Shown here in pieces: positions 44,668 to 55,799 of a stretch of DNA of 64,000 nucleotides; position 1 is the first letter of the stretch, and each line of letters begins with the position of its first letter. A model generated the notes under the pieces. It was not told where the DNA came from. It saw nothing but the letters and a program-made list of their open reading frames with translations, and searched no databases. The stretch is taken from contig NC_019868.2 in assembly GCF_002234675.1 (NCBI RefSeq), positions 6,356,433-6,420,432 of the forward strand, given 5' to 3'. The translations under genes and the position numbers were made by a program. Source of the stretch: Oryzias latipes. Lineage: Eukaryota; Chordata; Actinopteri; Beloniformes; Adrianichthyidae.

Positions 44668-45804
44668 CAGTGCCTTCAAAGTATTCGCCCCCCTTGAATT
44701 TTTTAACCTTTTGCCAGATTTCGGTCTTCAAAGATAAAGATATAAAACTGTAATTATTTGTAAAGAATTAACAACAACTGGGACACAATCATGAAGTGGA
44801 ACAAAATGTATTGGATATTTCAAACTTTTTTTAACAGATAAACTGAAATATTGGGCGTGTAAAATGATTCAGCCTCCTTGAGTTAATACTTTGTAGCCCC
44901 ACATTTTGCTGTGATTACAGCTGTAAGTCACTTGGGATAGGTCTCTATCAGTTTTGCACATCGAGAGACTGAAATTTTTTCCCCATTCCTCCTTGCAAAA
45001 ACAGCTTGAGCTCAGTGAGGTTGGATGGAGAGCAGCCGTTTTTCAGTTCTTTCCACAGATTCTTGATTGGATTCAGATCTGGACTTTGACTTGGCTTCAC
45101 CTGCATATGTTTATTTGTGAAGCATTACACTGTAGATTTTTCTTTATTTATTGGATCATTGTTTTTTTGGAAGAAAAATTTCCGTCCCAGTCTCAGGTCT
45201 TTTGCAGACTCCATCAGGTTTTCTTCCAGAATGGTCCTGTATTTGGCTCCATCCATCTTTCCATCAATACTAACCATCCTCCATGTCCCTGCTGAAAAAA
45301 GTCAGGCCCAAACCATGATGCTGCCACCACCATGTTTGACAGTTGGGATGGTGTGTTCAGAGTGATGAGCTGTGTTGCTTTTATGCTAAACACAACGTTT
45401 TGCATTGTTGCCAAAAAGTTCGATTTTGGTTTCATCTGACCGGAGGACCTTCTTCCACATGTTTGGTGTGTCTCCCAGGTGGGTTGTGGCAAACTTTAAA
45501 TTACACTTTTTATGGATCGCTTTCTTCTTGCTACTCTTCCATAAAGACCAGATTTGTGCAGACAACTGATTGTTGTCCTATGGACAGACTCTCCCACCTC
45601 AGCTGTAGATCTCTGTAGTTCATCCAGAGTGATCACAAGCCTCTTGGCTTCTCCTTGTTTGAGCTGAAAGCTTAGACGGACGGCCGGGTCTTTGTAGATT
45701 TGTAGTGGTCTAATACTCCTTCCATTTCAATGTTAGCGCTTACACAGTACTCCTTGGGATGTTTAAAGCGTAAGAAATCTTTTTGTGTCCAAATCTGGCT
45801 TTAA

Positions 45805-46971
45805 CCCTTGTGCTATCTTAGATGACCCCACCCTTACATTGACGTGTTATTCCTACCATGACAAAGGTGGATAAAGGTGGAAAGATTTCATGTAATCCAT
45901 GGACACCAGTGAAGATCACAAATCGTTGAAGAAAAAAGGTTCAGAGCACTGTCTAGTGCAGAGGTGGGCAAACTACAGCCTGCGGGCTGGATCCAGCCCG
46001 CCTCCATGTTTGGTCCGGCCCACTGAACAATATCAGAGACCCATGTTTATTTATTTTTTTAATCTGGCCACATGATCAAGACGGGACATTTTCTTCCCAC
46101 CCTTCTGCAGTCTGTACTCCAATCTGAAACCCTCTGAAATCTCTGTCAAACAGAACAGAAGACAGTCTTTCCTTTTTATGTCGCAGTTCATCTTTCCTGG
46201 TTTAGATCATTCTTTCTGAGCAATCATGCAGCTTTTTTAAACAGCGCACCCTGTTCTGTGTCCTGATTGGCTGGAGACCTTGTCAATCAATCTCCTCAGT
46301 CCGTGCCGTCTCTGTGTCTCGTGTACAGCAGAACGCGTTAGATCAGAAATCTGTGATCGATGATCAGATCTTTGTTTTCATTCTAAGATCCTGGACCTAA
46401 TTTCTGTGAAGGTGTGAGAATTTAAACAAGAGAGAAGTGTGAAAATGTTCATGTTTGTGTGAGAAAAGTGTAGAAGTGGGCAGTGAGAAGTTTTGATGCC
46501 ATAAAAAACATCTGTGAACAATCATTCTCTGTGGATTTCACAGATCACGGTTATTTTTAGAACGTAACTCCTGCAATAAACAAGGGACCTCTGTACTGGT
46601 AAAAAGGTAACGCAGGTATTGGCATAGCTGCAGCAGAAGACATAGAAACTAGCTTTTTTCATTATTACTGGATGAGAAGCAGACGCGCAGGTACCAAAGG
46701 GCTTCACAATAAAAAAGAGATCTAAAATGGAAGCAAAAGTTTTAAACTAAGCCTAGAATATTCTGTTTTAGAATATCATTTTCAATCCAAATTTTTTCAT
46801 CTACATTCCATGTTACATCATTCTCACTCCACGCATCTGCTCGTGGTTCGGCCCTTCTAGTGAATTTAAGAACCCAATGTGGCCCACGAGTTAAAATAAT
46901 TGCCCATCCTTGGTCTAGTGGGTCTAGATGACCCAACTCCCAATGTTAAAGTGCCTAGGATAGCACAAGGG
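45805..46971 (+). mobile_element. piggyBac-like MITE, copy e, carrying a hAT
   Basis: CCCTTGTGCTATC at the left and GATAGCACAAGGG at the right; flanks TTAA (45801-45804) and TTAC (one base off TTAA). Interrupted at 45959 by a 954-bp hAT. Without it the MITE is about 205 bp. Confidence 0.85.
45959..46912 (+). mobile_element. hAT (954 bp) inside MITE copy e
   Basis: Ends CAGAGGTGGGCAA and TTGCCCATCCTTG. The duplication GTCTAGTG lies at 45951-45958 and 46913-46920, the same eight bases of the same MITE site that is hit in copy c. Internal sequence (ATCCAGCCCG, TTTGGTCCGGCCCA) differs from the insert in copy c. No transposase frame. Confidence 0.83.
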
Positions 46972-47918
46972 TTACACCTCTCCACAACAGTATCTCAGAC
47001 CTGCCTGGCGTGTTCCTTGTTCTTCATGATGCTCTCTGCGCTTTAAACAAACCTCTGAAACTATCACAGAGCAGGTGCATTCATACAGAGACTTGATTTC
47101 ATACAGATGGATTGCATTTATCATCATTAGTCATTTAGGTCAACATTGGATCATTCAGAGATCCTCACTGAACATCTGATTTTGCTGCACTGAAAGCAAA
47201 GGGGCTGAATGATTTTGCACGCCCAATATTTCAGTTTTTTATTTGTTAAACAAGTTTGAAATATGACTGTGTCCCACTTGTTGATTCTTCACAAATTAAA
47301 GTTTTATATCTTTATGTTTGAAGCCTGAAATGTGGAAAAGGTTGAAAAGTTCAAGGGAGGCAGAATACTTTCACAAGGCACTTTAGACTTCAAGAAAGGT
47401 GTGAATAAGATCATAGCAATCAAGTGCATCATACTTTCAGGTCTGTTGCAACTTTGCCCAGAATAGAAGGTGTGAAGTGGGTCTTTTTTTGCTCCCTTCA
47501 CAGGTTCTTAAACGAGTAGCTTGCAGAGAATTGTCGCATTTTCTCCTCACACAAAGAAACTTATTGGTAAAACTGATTAATAATTCTTTTGATTTTCACC
47601 AAAATATACACCAGTAGGATAGTAAAACCTTAGCCACATGCACACAAATGGGGAATGACTCTGTAGAGATGCTGCAGGATTTTGAATTGTCTGGGCCCGT
47701 AAAGGCTCGTAAAGAGGAACTGCATCTTCAAGAGAGACAGGTGTGTCTTTTAGTTCCTTTGAGGCTCATGTGCCACCTCAAGGGACGTCATGAAAAGGGA
47801 ACAGATGATTGTCGTTTGCATGGAAATCCCTTCTTTTCCTTTTGGCTTTTTTCCCTTTAGAGATCGCCTCAGCGAATCAGCCTCTTCCATCTAATCCTGT
47901 CTTTTGAATCCTCTGCTC

Positions 47919-49197
47919 CAGTGGTTCTCAAACTGGTCCCCCCAGGGAGGAGCGGAGGCATCTCAGCGAGTCACCCGGTGGGACAAGTCTGGGAGGGAAG
48001 GAGGGAAAGGACTAATGTTTGGACGTTGAATCTTTGTCGTGGCGGAACATAAACAAACCGTGCCTCAGGGCCGCATATCCATGGGTCTTGCATCACTTAC
48101 ATTAACCTGATCCTAACCGTGACATTTGAAGACGTAATTATTGTTTTAACGGCGGTTTTAACGTCATAAAAGAACGCTAATGTTGCCCGGACATTGACGT
48201 ATTTCGTACATGCGACCGGTACAGATCGCATACCCATATCTGCTCTTCTTTGCAACTGTGGTCAGATTTGTTGAAGAATGGAGAAATGCATGTGTTGTGG
48301 TGTGAGTGTATGTGTGCCGGTGTGGCTCAGCTCGCTCGCTGCAGGAAGGGAGGGGGGAAGAGTGCCTGTGAGGGTGTGGAGCGCATACAAACGCAGTCAG
48401 TCGCCGTTTTTGGAGTTACGAAAAAAAGTAATAAAGAAAGTCCCCCCCCTCCCCAGGGGAGGCGAGCTCCACAGTTTTAGAACATACAAAGTGAACGATA
48501 TTTTATTTAATTTATTTATACTTTATAAAGGGTCATTCCTTTTGTACATGTCCTCCCTGGAGGATTCTTTCTCAAATATTTCCCAGACAACAGTGCTCAA
48601 TACAACTGGCTGATAGATCCATTTAACGCAGCAGCACCTGCTGATTTGAACTCTGACTGATTTGAACTGAGGTGGATCAGTACATTGAAATCACGTCAGA
48701 CTCCACCCCGAGGATGAGGTTTACAGCACACTCTCCCTGAGTTCTGGCTGGGTGTAGAGAGGGAGCATCCACTCATAGGGCAGAAGGCTGTGGGCATTTT
48801 TTGTGGGCATATCTTTGTGAGATCGGTTTTTCTACTGTTACCACTTTGAAAACAAAGAACAGATCTAGGCTCAGCATTGAGCATGACTTGAGAGTTGCAG
48901 TAACAAACCTGCAACCTCATTTTGAAAAGATGCGTAGCACAAAGCAGGTACATTGCAGCCATCAACACAACTTTGTGTTTCTTTTTGCACATAAGTTCAA
49001 TCCTTTTGTTCTTACAAAATGAATGATCCTTTATTTAATTTTTCTAGTCTCTATCAGCAGGAATGTTTAAGATTTTGATATGTTATTAAAGTTGAACATA
49101 TTTGGCTTATTTTGTCACAGTTTTTTCAAGGGGTGGGGGGGGGGGGGGTGTCCTCCTCCAAAGTGGGGGACAAGAGAAAAAAGTTTGAGAACCACTC
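47919..49197 (+). mobile_element. hAT element inside the old LINE
   Basis: Ends CAGTGGTTCTCAAACT and AGTTTGAGAACCACTC. The 8-bp duplication is CTCTGCTC at the left and CTCTACTC at the right (one mismatch). A run of G near 49131-49148 lies just inside. No transposase; a decayed stretch (KTKNRSRLSIEHDLRVAV at 48850-48905) resembles the C-terminal region of hAT transposases. Confidence 0.8.
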
Positions 49198-49403
49198 CTC
49201 TACTCTAACACCAGCTACCTTCATGTTTTCCTTCACTGCATCCATGAACCTCCTCTTTGCTCTTCTTCTAGACCTCTTGCCTGGCAGCTCTAGACTCAGC
49301 ACATTTCTACCAATATATTCACTGTTTCTCCTCTGGACATGTCTGAACCATCTCAGTCTGGCTTCTCTGACTTTATCTCCACAACCTCTAACATGTGCTT
49401 TCC

Positions 49404-51692
49404 TATGGAAGCGATTCTGTAGCATAAATAAAAAGCAAAGTCAAAACCAGAAATGCTTTTTCATTTTCAAAATGAAGCTGCATTTTTTGACTCAAAAATA
49501 AAATGAAAAAGCAATCCACCAAAATACTTTTTCATTTCCTTCCTCAACACAGCTTATTCTGTCACTTAATTAAAATTAAAATGAAAATGGTATTTGACAT
49601 TTCATTTTCAAGACGTTCTCTGGTAAATGTGTAGCATAATTGATTTAGAAATGTCTAATTTGACATTTAAAATGGATTAATAGAGATGCTTTTTAATTTT
49701 CAAAATGAAGCTGCATTTTTTGACTCAAAATTAAACAGAAAAAGCAATACTTCAAAATGCTTTATCATTTTATACTTCAACCCAGCTTTTTCTGTCACTT
49801 AATTAAAATGATAAAGAGAATGGTATTTGACATTTCATTTTAAAAAAGGTCCCTGGTAAATGTGTAGCAAAATTCATTTAGAAATGTCTAATTTGACGAT
49901 TAAAATGGATTAATAGAAATGCTTTTTAATTTTCAAAATGTAACTGCATCAAATGCCTCAAAATTCAAATGAAAAAGCAATATTTCAAAATGCTTTTTCA
50001 TTTTATACTTAAAACCGCTTATTCTGAGTCATAATTAAAACGAAAATGCAAAGAGGGGATTGCATTTGCATTTTAACATCCACCCTGCGAAATTTGGAGC
50101 AATATTCATTTCTTAAAAGCATTAGCAGAGGGGAGGCGGGGCGATGACGTCACTGCTTTCTCCGTGTGTGCTGTTGCTGAGAGACACACACAGACATCCA
50201 GGAGCAGACTGTGTTAGCGGCAGAGAAGACGGCTTTGAGTTGGTTGTGAACTTCTGATGAGTTTCCACAGCATCTCAGGACTACATAGCTGCATGTCCGC
50301 CTTCTGCGGTCCTCCTCCTGACGCACCGCGGACAAGCTTTTTTCTGCGGACCGCCAGCTGCCTTCACATAGCGGAGCGCGAAGCTCCCGACGATCGCTGA
50401 AGGCGGAAATGCTGCTGCGATCTGAGAAACCATCATATGAATTTGTGCTTCCAGTGGTGTCCAGAACAAAATTAAGACTGATGTAATTCCCACATATTTA
50501 CACATTTATTTGGAGCTTCGCGTTGAATTTGCTGTTTGATGACAGCTGGAGCCCCATCAACAGATAGCAGATTTCCCCGTGCTAAACGTTGCTGGGTGGA
50601 CCAAAAACACTCACTCAGCGCGAAGCTGCAGGAGACTATCTTCATAATGTGCTTTTATTACTGTCATGATTATAATTAAAGGCCTGCTCTGCTCGATCAT
50701 ATGTTTTTAAATCCGTGCGGTCAGACGACGCTGAAGAAGTTTGGTTGCGATTCACAGCTTCTGATTCGCGAGGGAGCTAAAGGAACATTCTGCTGCATTT
50801 CTCGCATTAAGATCCAGGAATCCAGGTTTGAGCAGTCCAGGTCCAGCGGTTTGTGAACAGGACCCAGTTTTAGGTGATCTTAATGCGAACACAGACACAC
50901 CAGGTCTCTCAGCGACAGCGGCCGTACACACGGAGAAAGCAGTGACGTCATCGTCCCGCCTCCCCTCTGCTAATCCTTTTAAGAAATGAATATTGCTCCA
51001 AATTTCGCAGGGTGGATGTTAAAATGAAAATGCAATCCCCTCTTTGCATTTTCGTTTTAATTATGACACAGAATAAGCGGTTTTAAGTATAAAATGAAAA
51101 AGCATTTTGAAATATTGCTTTTATATTTGAATTTTGAGGCATTTGATGCAGCTACATTTTCAAAATTAAAAAGCATTTCTGTTAATCCATTTTAATCGTC
51201 AAATTAGACATTTCTAAATGAATTTTGCTACACATTTACCGTGGACCTTTTTTAAAATGAAATGTCAAATACCATTTTCTTTGTCATTTTAATTAAGTGA
51301 CAGAATAAGCTGGGTTGAAGTATAAAATGATAAAGCATTTTGAAGTATTGCTTTTTCTTTTTAATTTTGAGTCAAAAAATGCAGCTTCATTTTGAAAATT
51401 AAAAAGCATTTCTATTAATCCATTCTAAATATCAAATTAAACATTTCTAAATGAATTATGCTACACATTTACCAGAGAACGTCTTGAAAATGAAATGTCA
51501 AATACCATTTTCATTTTAATTTTAATTAAGTGACAGAATAAGCTGTGTTGAGGAAGGAAATGAAAAAGCATTTTGGTGGATTGCTTTTTCATTTTATTTT
51601 TGAGTCAAAAAATGCAGCTTCATTTTAAAAATTGAAAAAGCATTTCTGGTTTTGACTTTGCTTTTTATTTATGCTACAGAATCGCTTCCATA
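49404..51692. mobile_element. Foldback element with 0.8-kb inverted arms made of 233-bp tandem repeats
   Basis: Left end TATGGAAGCGATTCTGTAGC and its exact complement at the right; duplication CTTTCC at 49398-49403 and 51693-51698. The arms run to about 50205 and from about 50886. Inside the left arm a unit starting (A/G)AATGCTTTTT repeats at 49451, 49684 and 49917, exactly 233 bp apart twice; the right arm mirrors this. The centre (50206-50885) is unique, GC-richer and has no gene. The structure recalls foldback/Galileo-type transposons. I know no name for this family. Confidence 0.8.
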
Positions 51693-52325
51693 CTTTCCCT
51701 CTGATGGATTTATTTCTTCTCCCTTAACCTCACTCTTCCACTTGGGTCCCTCTCATTCACACACATGTACTCCATCTTGCTGCAGCTAACCTTATTCCCT
51801 CTCCTTTCCAGGTCAAACCTCCACCTCTAGCTTCTTCTCCACTTGTTCCTTTCTCTCACTACAAATCACAATTTACTCTGCAAACATCGTCTTATGTCAG
51901 CCTGTTTATCACCATTGGAAACAGGAAGATGTTCGGAGCTGATCCATAATGTAATCCCACCTCCCCCTTGAACTCCTGTGTCACCCCTACACTACAGCCC
52001 ACCACTGTCTTACAGCCCTCATACATGTCCTGCAACATATTTCTCTGTAACTCCAACTTCCTCACACAATACCACAGTTCATCTTATCATAAGCTCTCAT
52101 GCTATCGTGTAGCTCTCTCTGACCTTGTCTGTACTTCTCTATCAACATCCTCAAAGCAAATATTGCATCTTTACTTCTCTTTCTTGGCATGAAACCATAC
52201 TGCTGCTCACAAATGTTCACTTCTGCTCTTAGTCTAGCTTCAGCTACTCTTTCCCATAACTTTATTGTATGGTTCATCAGCTTTATTCCTCTGTAGTTAC
52301 CATAACTTTGCACATCTTGTGTGTG

Positions 52326-52890
52326 GTAAATGTATCGTGAAGTATTTGTAAAGATAATGTAAATTACACGCACATGTGATGTATGGTTAAGGCTGTTGTC
52401 AGGTGCCCTTTAACTCCAGTCTCTAGTAAGGTGTGCGTACTAGCTCCTTACTGGCCGTGTTCAATTTTGCACGCATGCTACATAAGTGCTCATAGGACAC
52501 TTATAGGATGTCCGCACAAACTACATTCTGTCTAATTTTCTTTTTTTTTTTATTGCCAAGTTGCACACCAGAAATTATCAGTGGGGGGGCGCAAGAAGTG
52601 CACATCTTGAAGTTGAATAGTACTAACAGGCTCTCTGTGCAGGGGGCTAAAAAAAAAGGAAAAATCTGTATGACGTGCCTGCATCTCACGTACTTCCCCC
52701 TACCTTCCCTTACATGTTGCTAAAGTATTTGCTACAACCTGTGCCCCTCAGCATGCTTATAGAAAAAAATGTGGAGGAGCATTTTTGACCCACGGGCCAC
52801 AGAGTAGTCTATGACTGAAATTTCCTGTTGGCCACCTGCGTGTCCAGGTACAGGTTTGCCCATTTTTCACCCGCAGACAGCCCCATATTC
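52326..52890 (+). repeat. Unassigned dispersed repeat, copy 1
   Basis: Shares blocks in order with 55168-55495: GTGGTAAATGTATCGTGAAGTATTTG, GACGTGCCTG...CTCACGTACTT, GTATTTGCTACAACC, CCAGGTACAGGTTTGCCCA. No coding capacity seen. Confidence 0.55.
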
Positions 52891-55167
52891 ACCTGTAAGG
52901 GCAGTTGTGATTAAGTGTAAGTTTCATTGATTAATTTTTCTTTTAATATGAAATACATTTTTTTTAATACGTAAAAACCTAATAGAGATTTAACAAGTAG
53001 ACTCATTTAATCCTTTAAGAACAATACTTGTTGAACTTGATAAATATTTAATCTATTTAAAAATTCAAGAAATGTTAAACGAGTCTGTCTTGTAATGGAC
53101 TGTCCTTTGAGGAGGGTATAACCTAATTTTGCACATAGACCACTGCATAGAATAAGGGAAAAATATAAAGCAGTGTAGTGACTGTTAGTAAAAAATAACG
53201 GTGCATGTAAAGGCCAAAATTCAGATGAAACTAATTACCTCTAAATGTGAAACTATTGGCACACAAAAACAAGAACAGGAATTACTAGCAAAATAAGAGT
53301 TTACAAAGAAAACATAAAATTTAAACACAAATGAATGCTTACCCATGGCATGAATATTATCATCAACATGACGATTACACATTCCTCCTTCACCTCAGTA
53401 AACGAACAGCTAAGTACTAATATAAAAGCACATCATGTAAGGAAACAGAAAACCCATCTTAGTTGTCACTTAGTAAGAACCACCCGAAGCTACCCAACAC
53501 ATATATAACTGGAAAACAATCTGAGGAGGGGTGTGAATCAAGGGATTTATGCAGTTTTAGATGTATACAGTATCTGGCCACTGATTCAATGTTCTAATTC
53601 TTTGTTTGGATAATGTAAAATGAAAAAAAAAGTTTGTAACCACAAAAGAAAACATTAAAAAATATTAGAGATTATTTAAATATTACAGTTTTATCTGTCA
53701 AACTGAAACTTTCTGATCTGCAGCCCTATCAGGGTGAGCATGCTGGTGACCACAAGCCAAAGTGCACATATACAAAAGTAGAATGCATGAGCAGTAGCCA
53801 ACCACAACTGACACTTTGAGATTCTGCTAGAGAACTCTGAGTTGAATGCCAACTGTAGGCACATGTTAGCAATCTTTTATTTACGTTCAAAAGAGCAGAA
53901 AACCTGTTAACTGGGAATAATTCTTTAAAATAAGAAAGCACATATATTTATGCTTCCTGTCTTTAATTTTGTCTTTTACTTTTGCACACAGAATCACAAT
54001 CATAATTATTTGTCTCACAAATCTGCAGATGATGCATGGAAACTTGAATACTATTGAGGTTTAGCTTTCACACAGAGGTGTGAATAAAAGGGGCTTTTTT
54101 CCTGTCTCATCTGTCTTTAGAAGGTCGTCCATAACTTAACTTTTATCTTCTTTTAGAAAAGGGCCGGTGATTTACCATCAAATCATATATCTATACAACT
54201 TATAGGTCACTCAAAACTTAACATCTTTCCAAATCATGTTGTTTTGACACAGTGATAAAATTTCAATCTCAACAAAACTGAATCAATATTTAAAAAAAAC
54301 TTAAGTTAATATTTTTATTGCTTAATTATTTACTGTCTATCTTTACTGTATGCACATGCATGATGAATAAATGCAGTACACTTACTTGTTTTTAATTTGT
54401 TTTACTAACTGACCTTTGCGAAGAAAAGAAACTGAAGCAAAGCACAGTTAAAGTAAGTACACCTAAACCACCCTCAGTCATTCTCACTTCTTATGTGGTT
54501 GATTATAATCAGATCTGTTTTGAGTCAACAGCTCTAACGGTTGGTCAAATGGAAGATAACTGGCCCACCTCCATTGCTGTGTCTGTGTGGTTTTTGCATC
54601 TTGGTTTTTCAGTTGTTTGCTTGAACTGTGTCAGCCCTGGGGGAGGGTGTGCTTGCAGGAAAAGGATGTCTTCAGAATGAAAGTAAAAAATGGAATTGCA
54701 TGCATTAGCCCAAACACCAGCTGTTTTTATTTTGTCTGCTTAGTTTTTTACCTCTTTGCCCACTTTTTAGTACACATTCCAAGCAACCTAAGTAAACAGA
54801 GATGTTTAACCTCAAGGTTCACTGTTTTGTGAAGTCTTAAACTTGCTGCTAATACAGAATCTGCACGATAGTTATCTGTGTTGCATCCATCAAATTAGGC
54901 CTTTAATTTGTTTTCAAGTTATTGAACACACTTAAATTACATTGTGACTCGCATAATAACATTCTGAATACCAAAAAAACATCTCAAGCCTTAATAGCCT
55001 GTTTGGGTGGTTGACTTGTATGGTTTCTGCAGGTTTTTGGGTTGTCTGTGGAGGGCTGTAGGTGGGAGCAGCTGCATCCTAAGGGGAACATAGTAATGTC
55101 TTGCCCTTCCCTTAAGGCTTTTATGGCAATCTCAAGACACATAATGAAAATTGAATTTATGATTGTC
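52891..55167. other. A/T-rich intergenic
   Basis: No gene, exon or transposon end recognised on either strand. Confidence 0.4.
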
Positions 55168-55495
55168 GTGAGTGTGGTAAGTGTATTGTGAAGTATTTGT
55201 GAGAATACTTTATGTAGCACAATAATGATGTACGGGTGATGCTGTTGTGTGGTGCCCTTTAAAAAGATGAAAATTCTGTACAACGTGCCCGTGTCACACC
55301 TACTGTACTTCAGGCTTTGTTTTCCTTGTGTGTAAAGTGTTTGCTATGACCCGTCATCTGCAGCATGCCATAAAAGAATGTGCATGAGCATTTTCATTTC
55401 ATGGGCTCCCCAAGCGTTTTAACACCTTGATACTTCATGCAGGTCATCTGCATGCCCGGTACAGGTTAGCCCACTTTTCACCTGCAAACGAAAGG
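55168..55495 (+). repeat. Unassigned dispersed repeat, copy 2
   Basis: Diverged copy of 52326-52890 in the same orientation, shorter by about 240 bp. Confidence 0.55.
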
Positions 55496-55559
55496 CCCAA
55501 AAGGTCTTACTTGAAAGCCCAAAGAGCCTTACAGTTATAGTCTGATTCCCCCATGCACT

Positions 55560-55735
55560 CACACACATTCACACGCTGATGGGGGATTTGTTGCCTTACA
55601 TTAGTGTCAACCTGTTAACACTAGGAGCAATGATGGGTTCAGTGTCTTGCCTAAGGACACATCGACGAATGGCGGGAGCCGAGCCAGCAATCATACAATC
55701 AGAGGTTGACCCCTCTAGCTCTGCACAATGGCCAA
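55560..55735 (-). repeat. SINE-like teleost repeat
   Basis: Minus-strand relative of 36195-36465, with CAGTGTCTTGCCTAAGGACAC and AATCAGAGGTTGACC words. Confidence 0.5.
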
Positions 55736-55799
55736 CTACCACTAATTTTAAATATCAAAACTCCATCTCCACAAGAAATGACATCTTTAAAAAGTTCAC

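Larger units (their letters stand above)
44668..47384 (-). mobile_element. Tc1/mariner-like element with nested MITE and hAT
   Basis: Left end CAGTGCCTTCAAAGTATTC and right end GAATACTTTCACAAGGCACTT are inverted repeats, followed by the second inner pair GGGCGTGTAAAATGATT and AATGATTTTGCACGCCC. The transposase lies on the minus strand in broken frames: at about 45490-45215 it reads NMVVAASWFGPDFFQQGHGG and MERWMEPNTGPFWKK, the middle of a Tc1 transposase. The part at 45805-46971 is a later insertion. Confidence 0.8.
47835..52325 (-). mobile_element. Old RTE-type LINE copy, split by two insertions
   Basis: Pieces at 47835-47918, 49198-49403 and 51699-52325 match, in order and on the minus strand, the LINE at 29659-31689: 3' end (GATCGCCTCAGCGAATCA as complement), C-terminal RT region (DKVREARLRWFRHVQRRNS at 49380-49310) and the RT palm upstream region (NYRGIKLMNHTIKLWERVA, EQQYGFMPRKRSKDAIFALR at 52300-52130). 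Many substitutions, frameshifts and an internal loss mark it as old. Confidence 0.82.
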
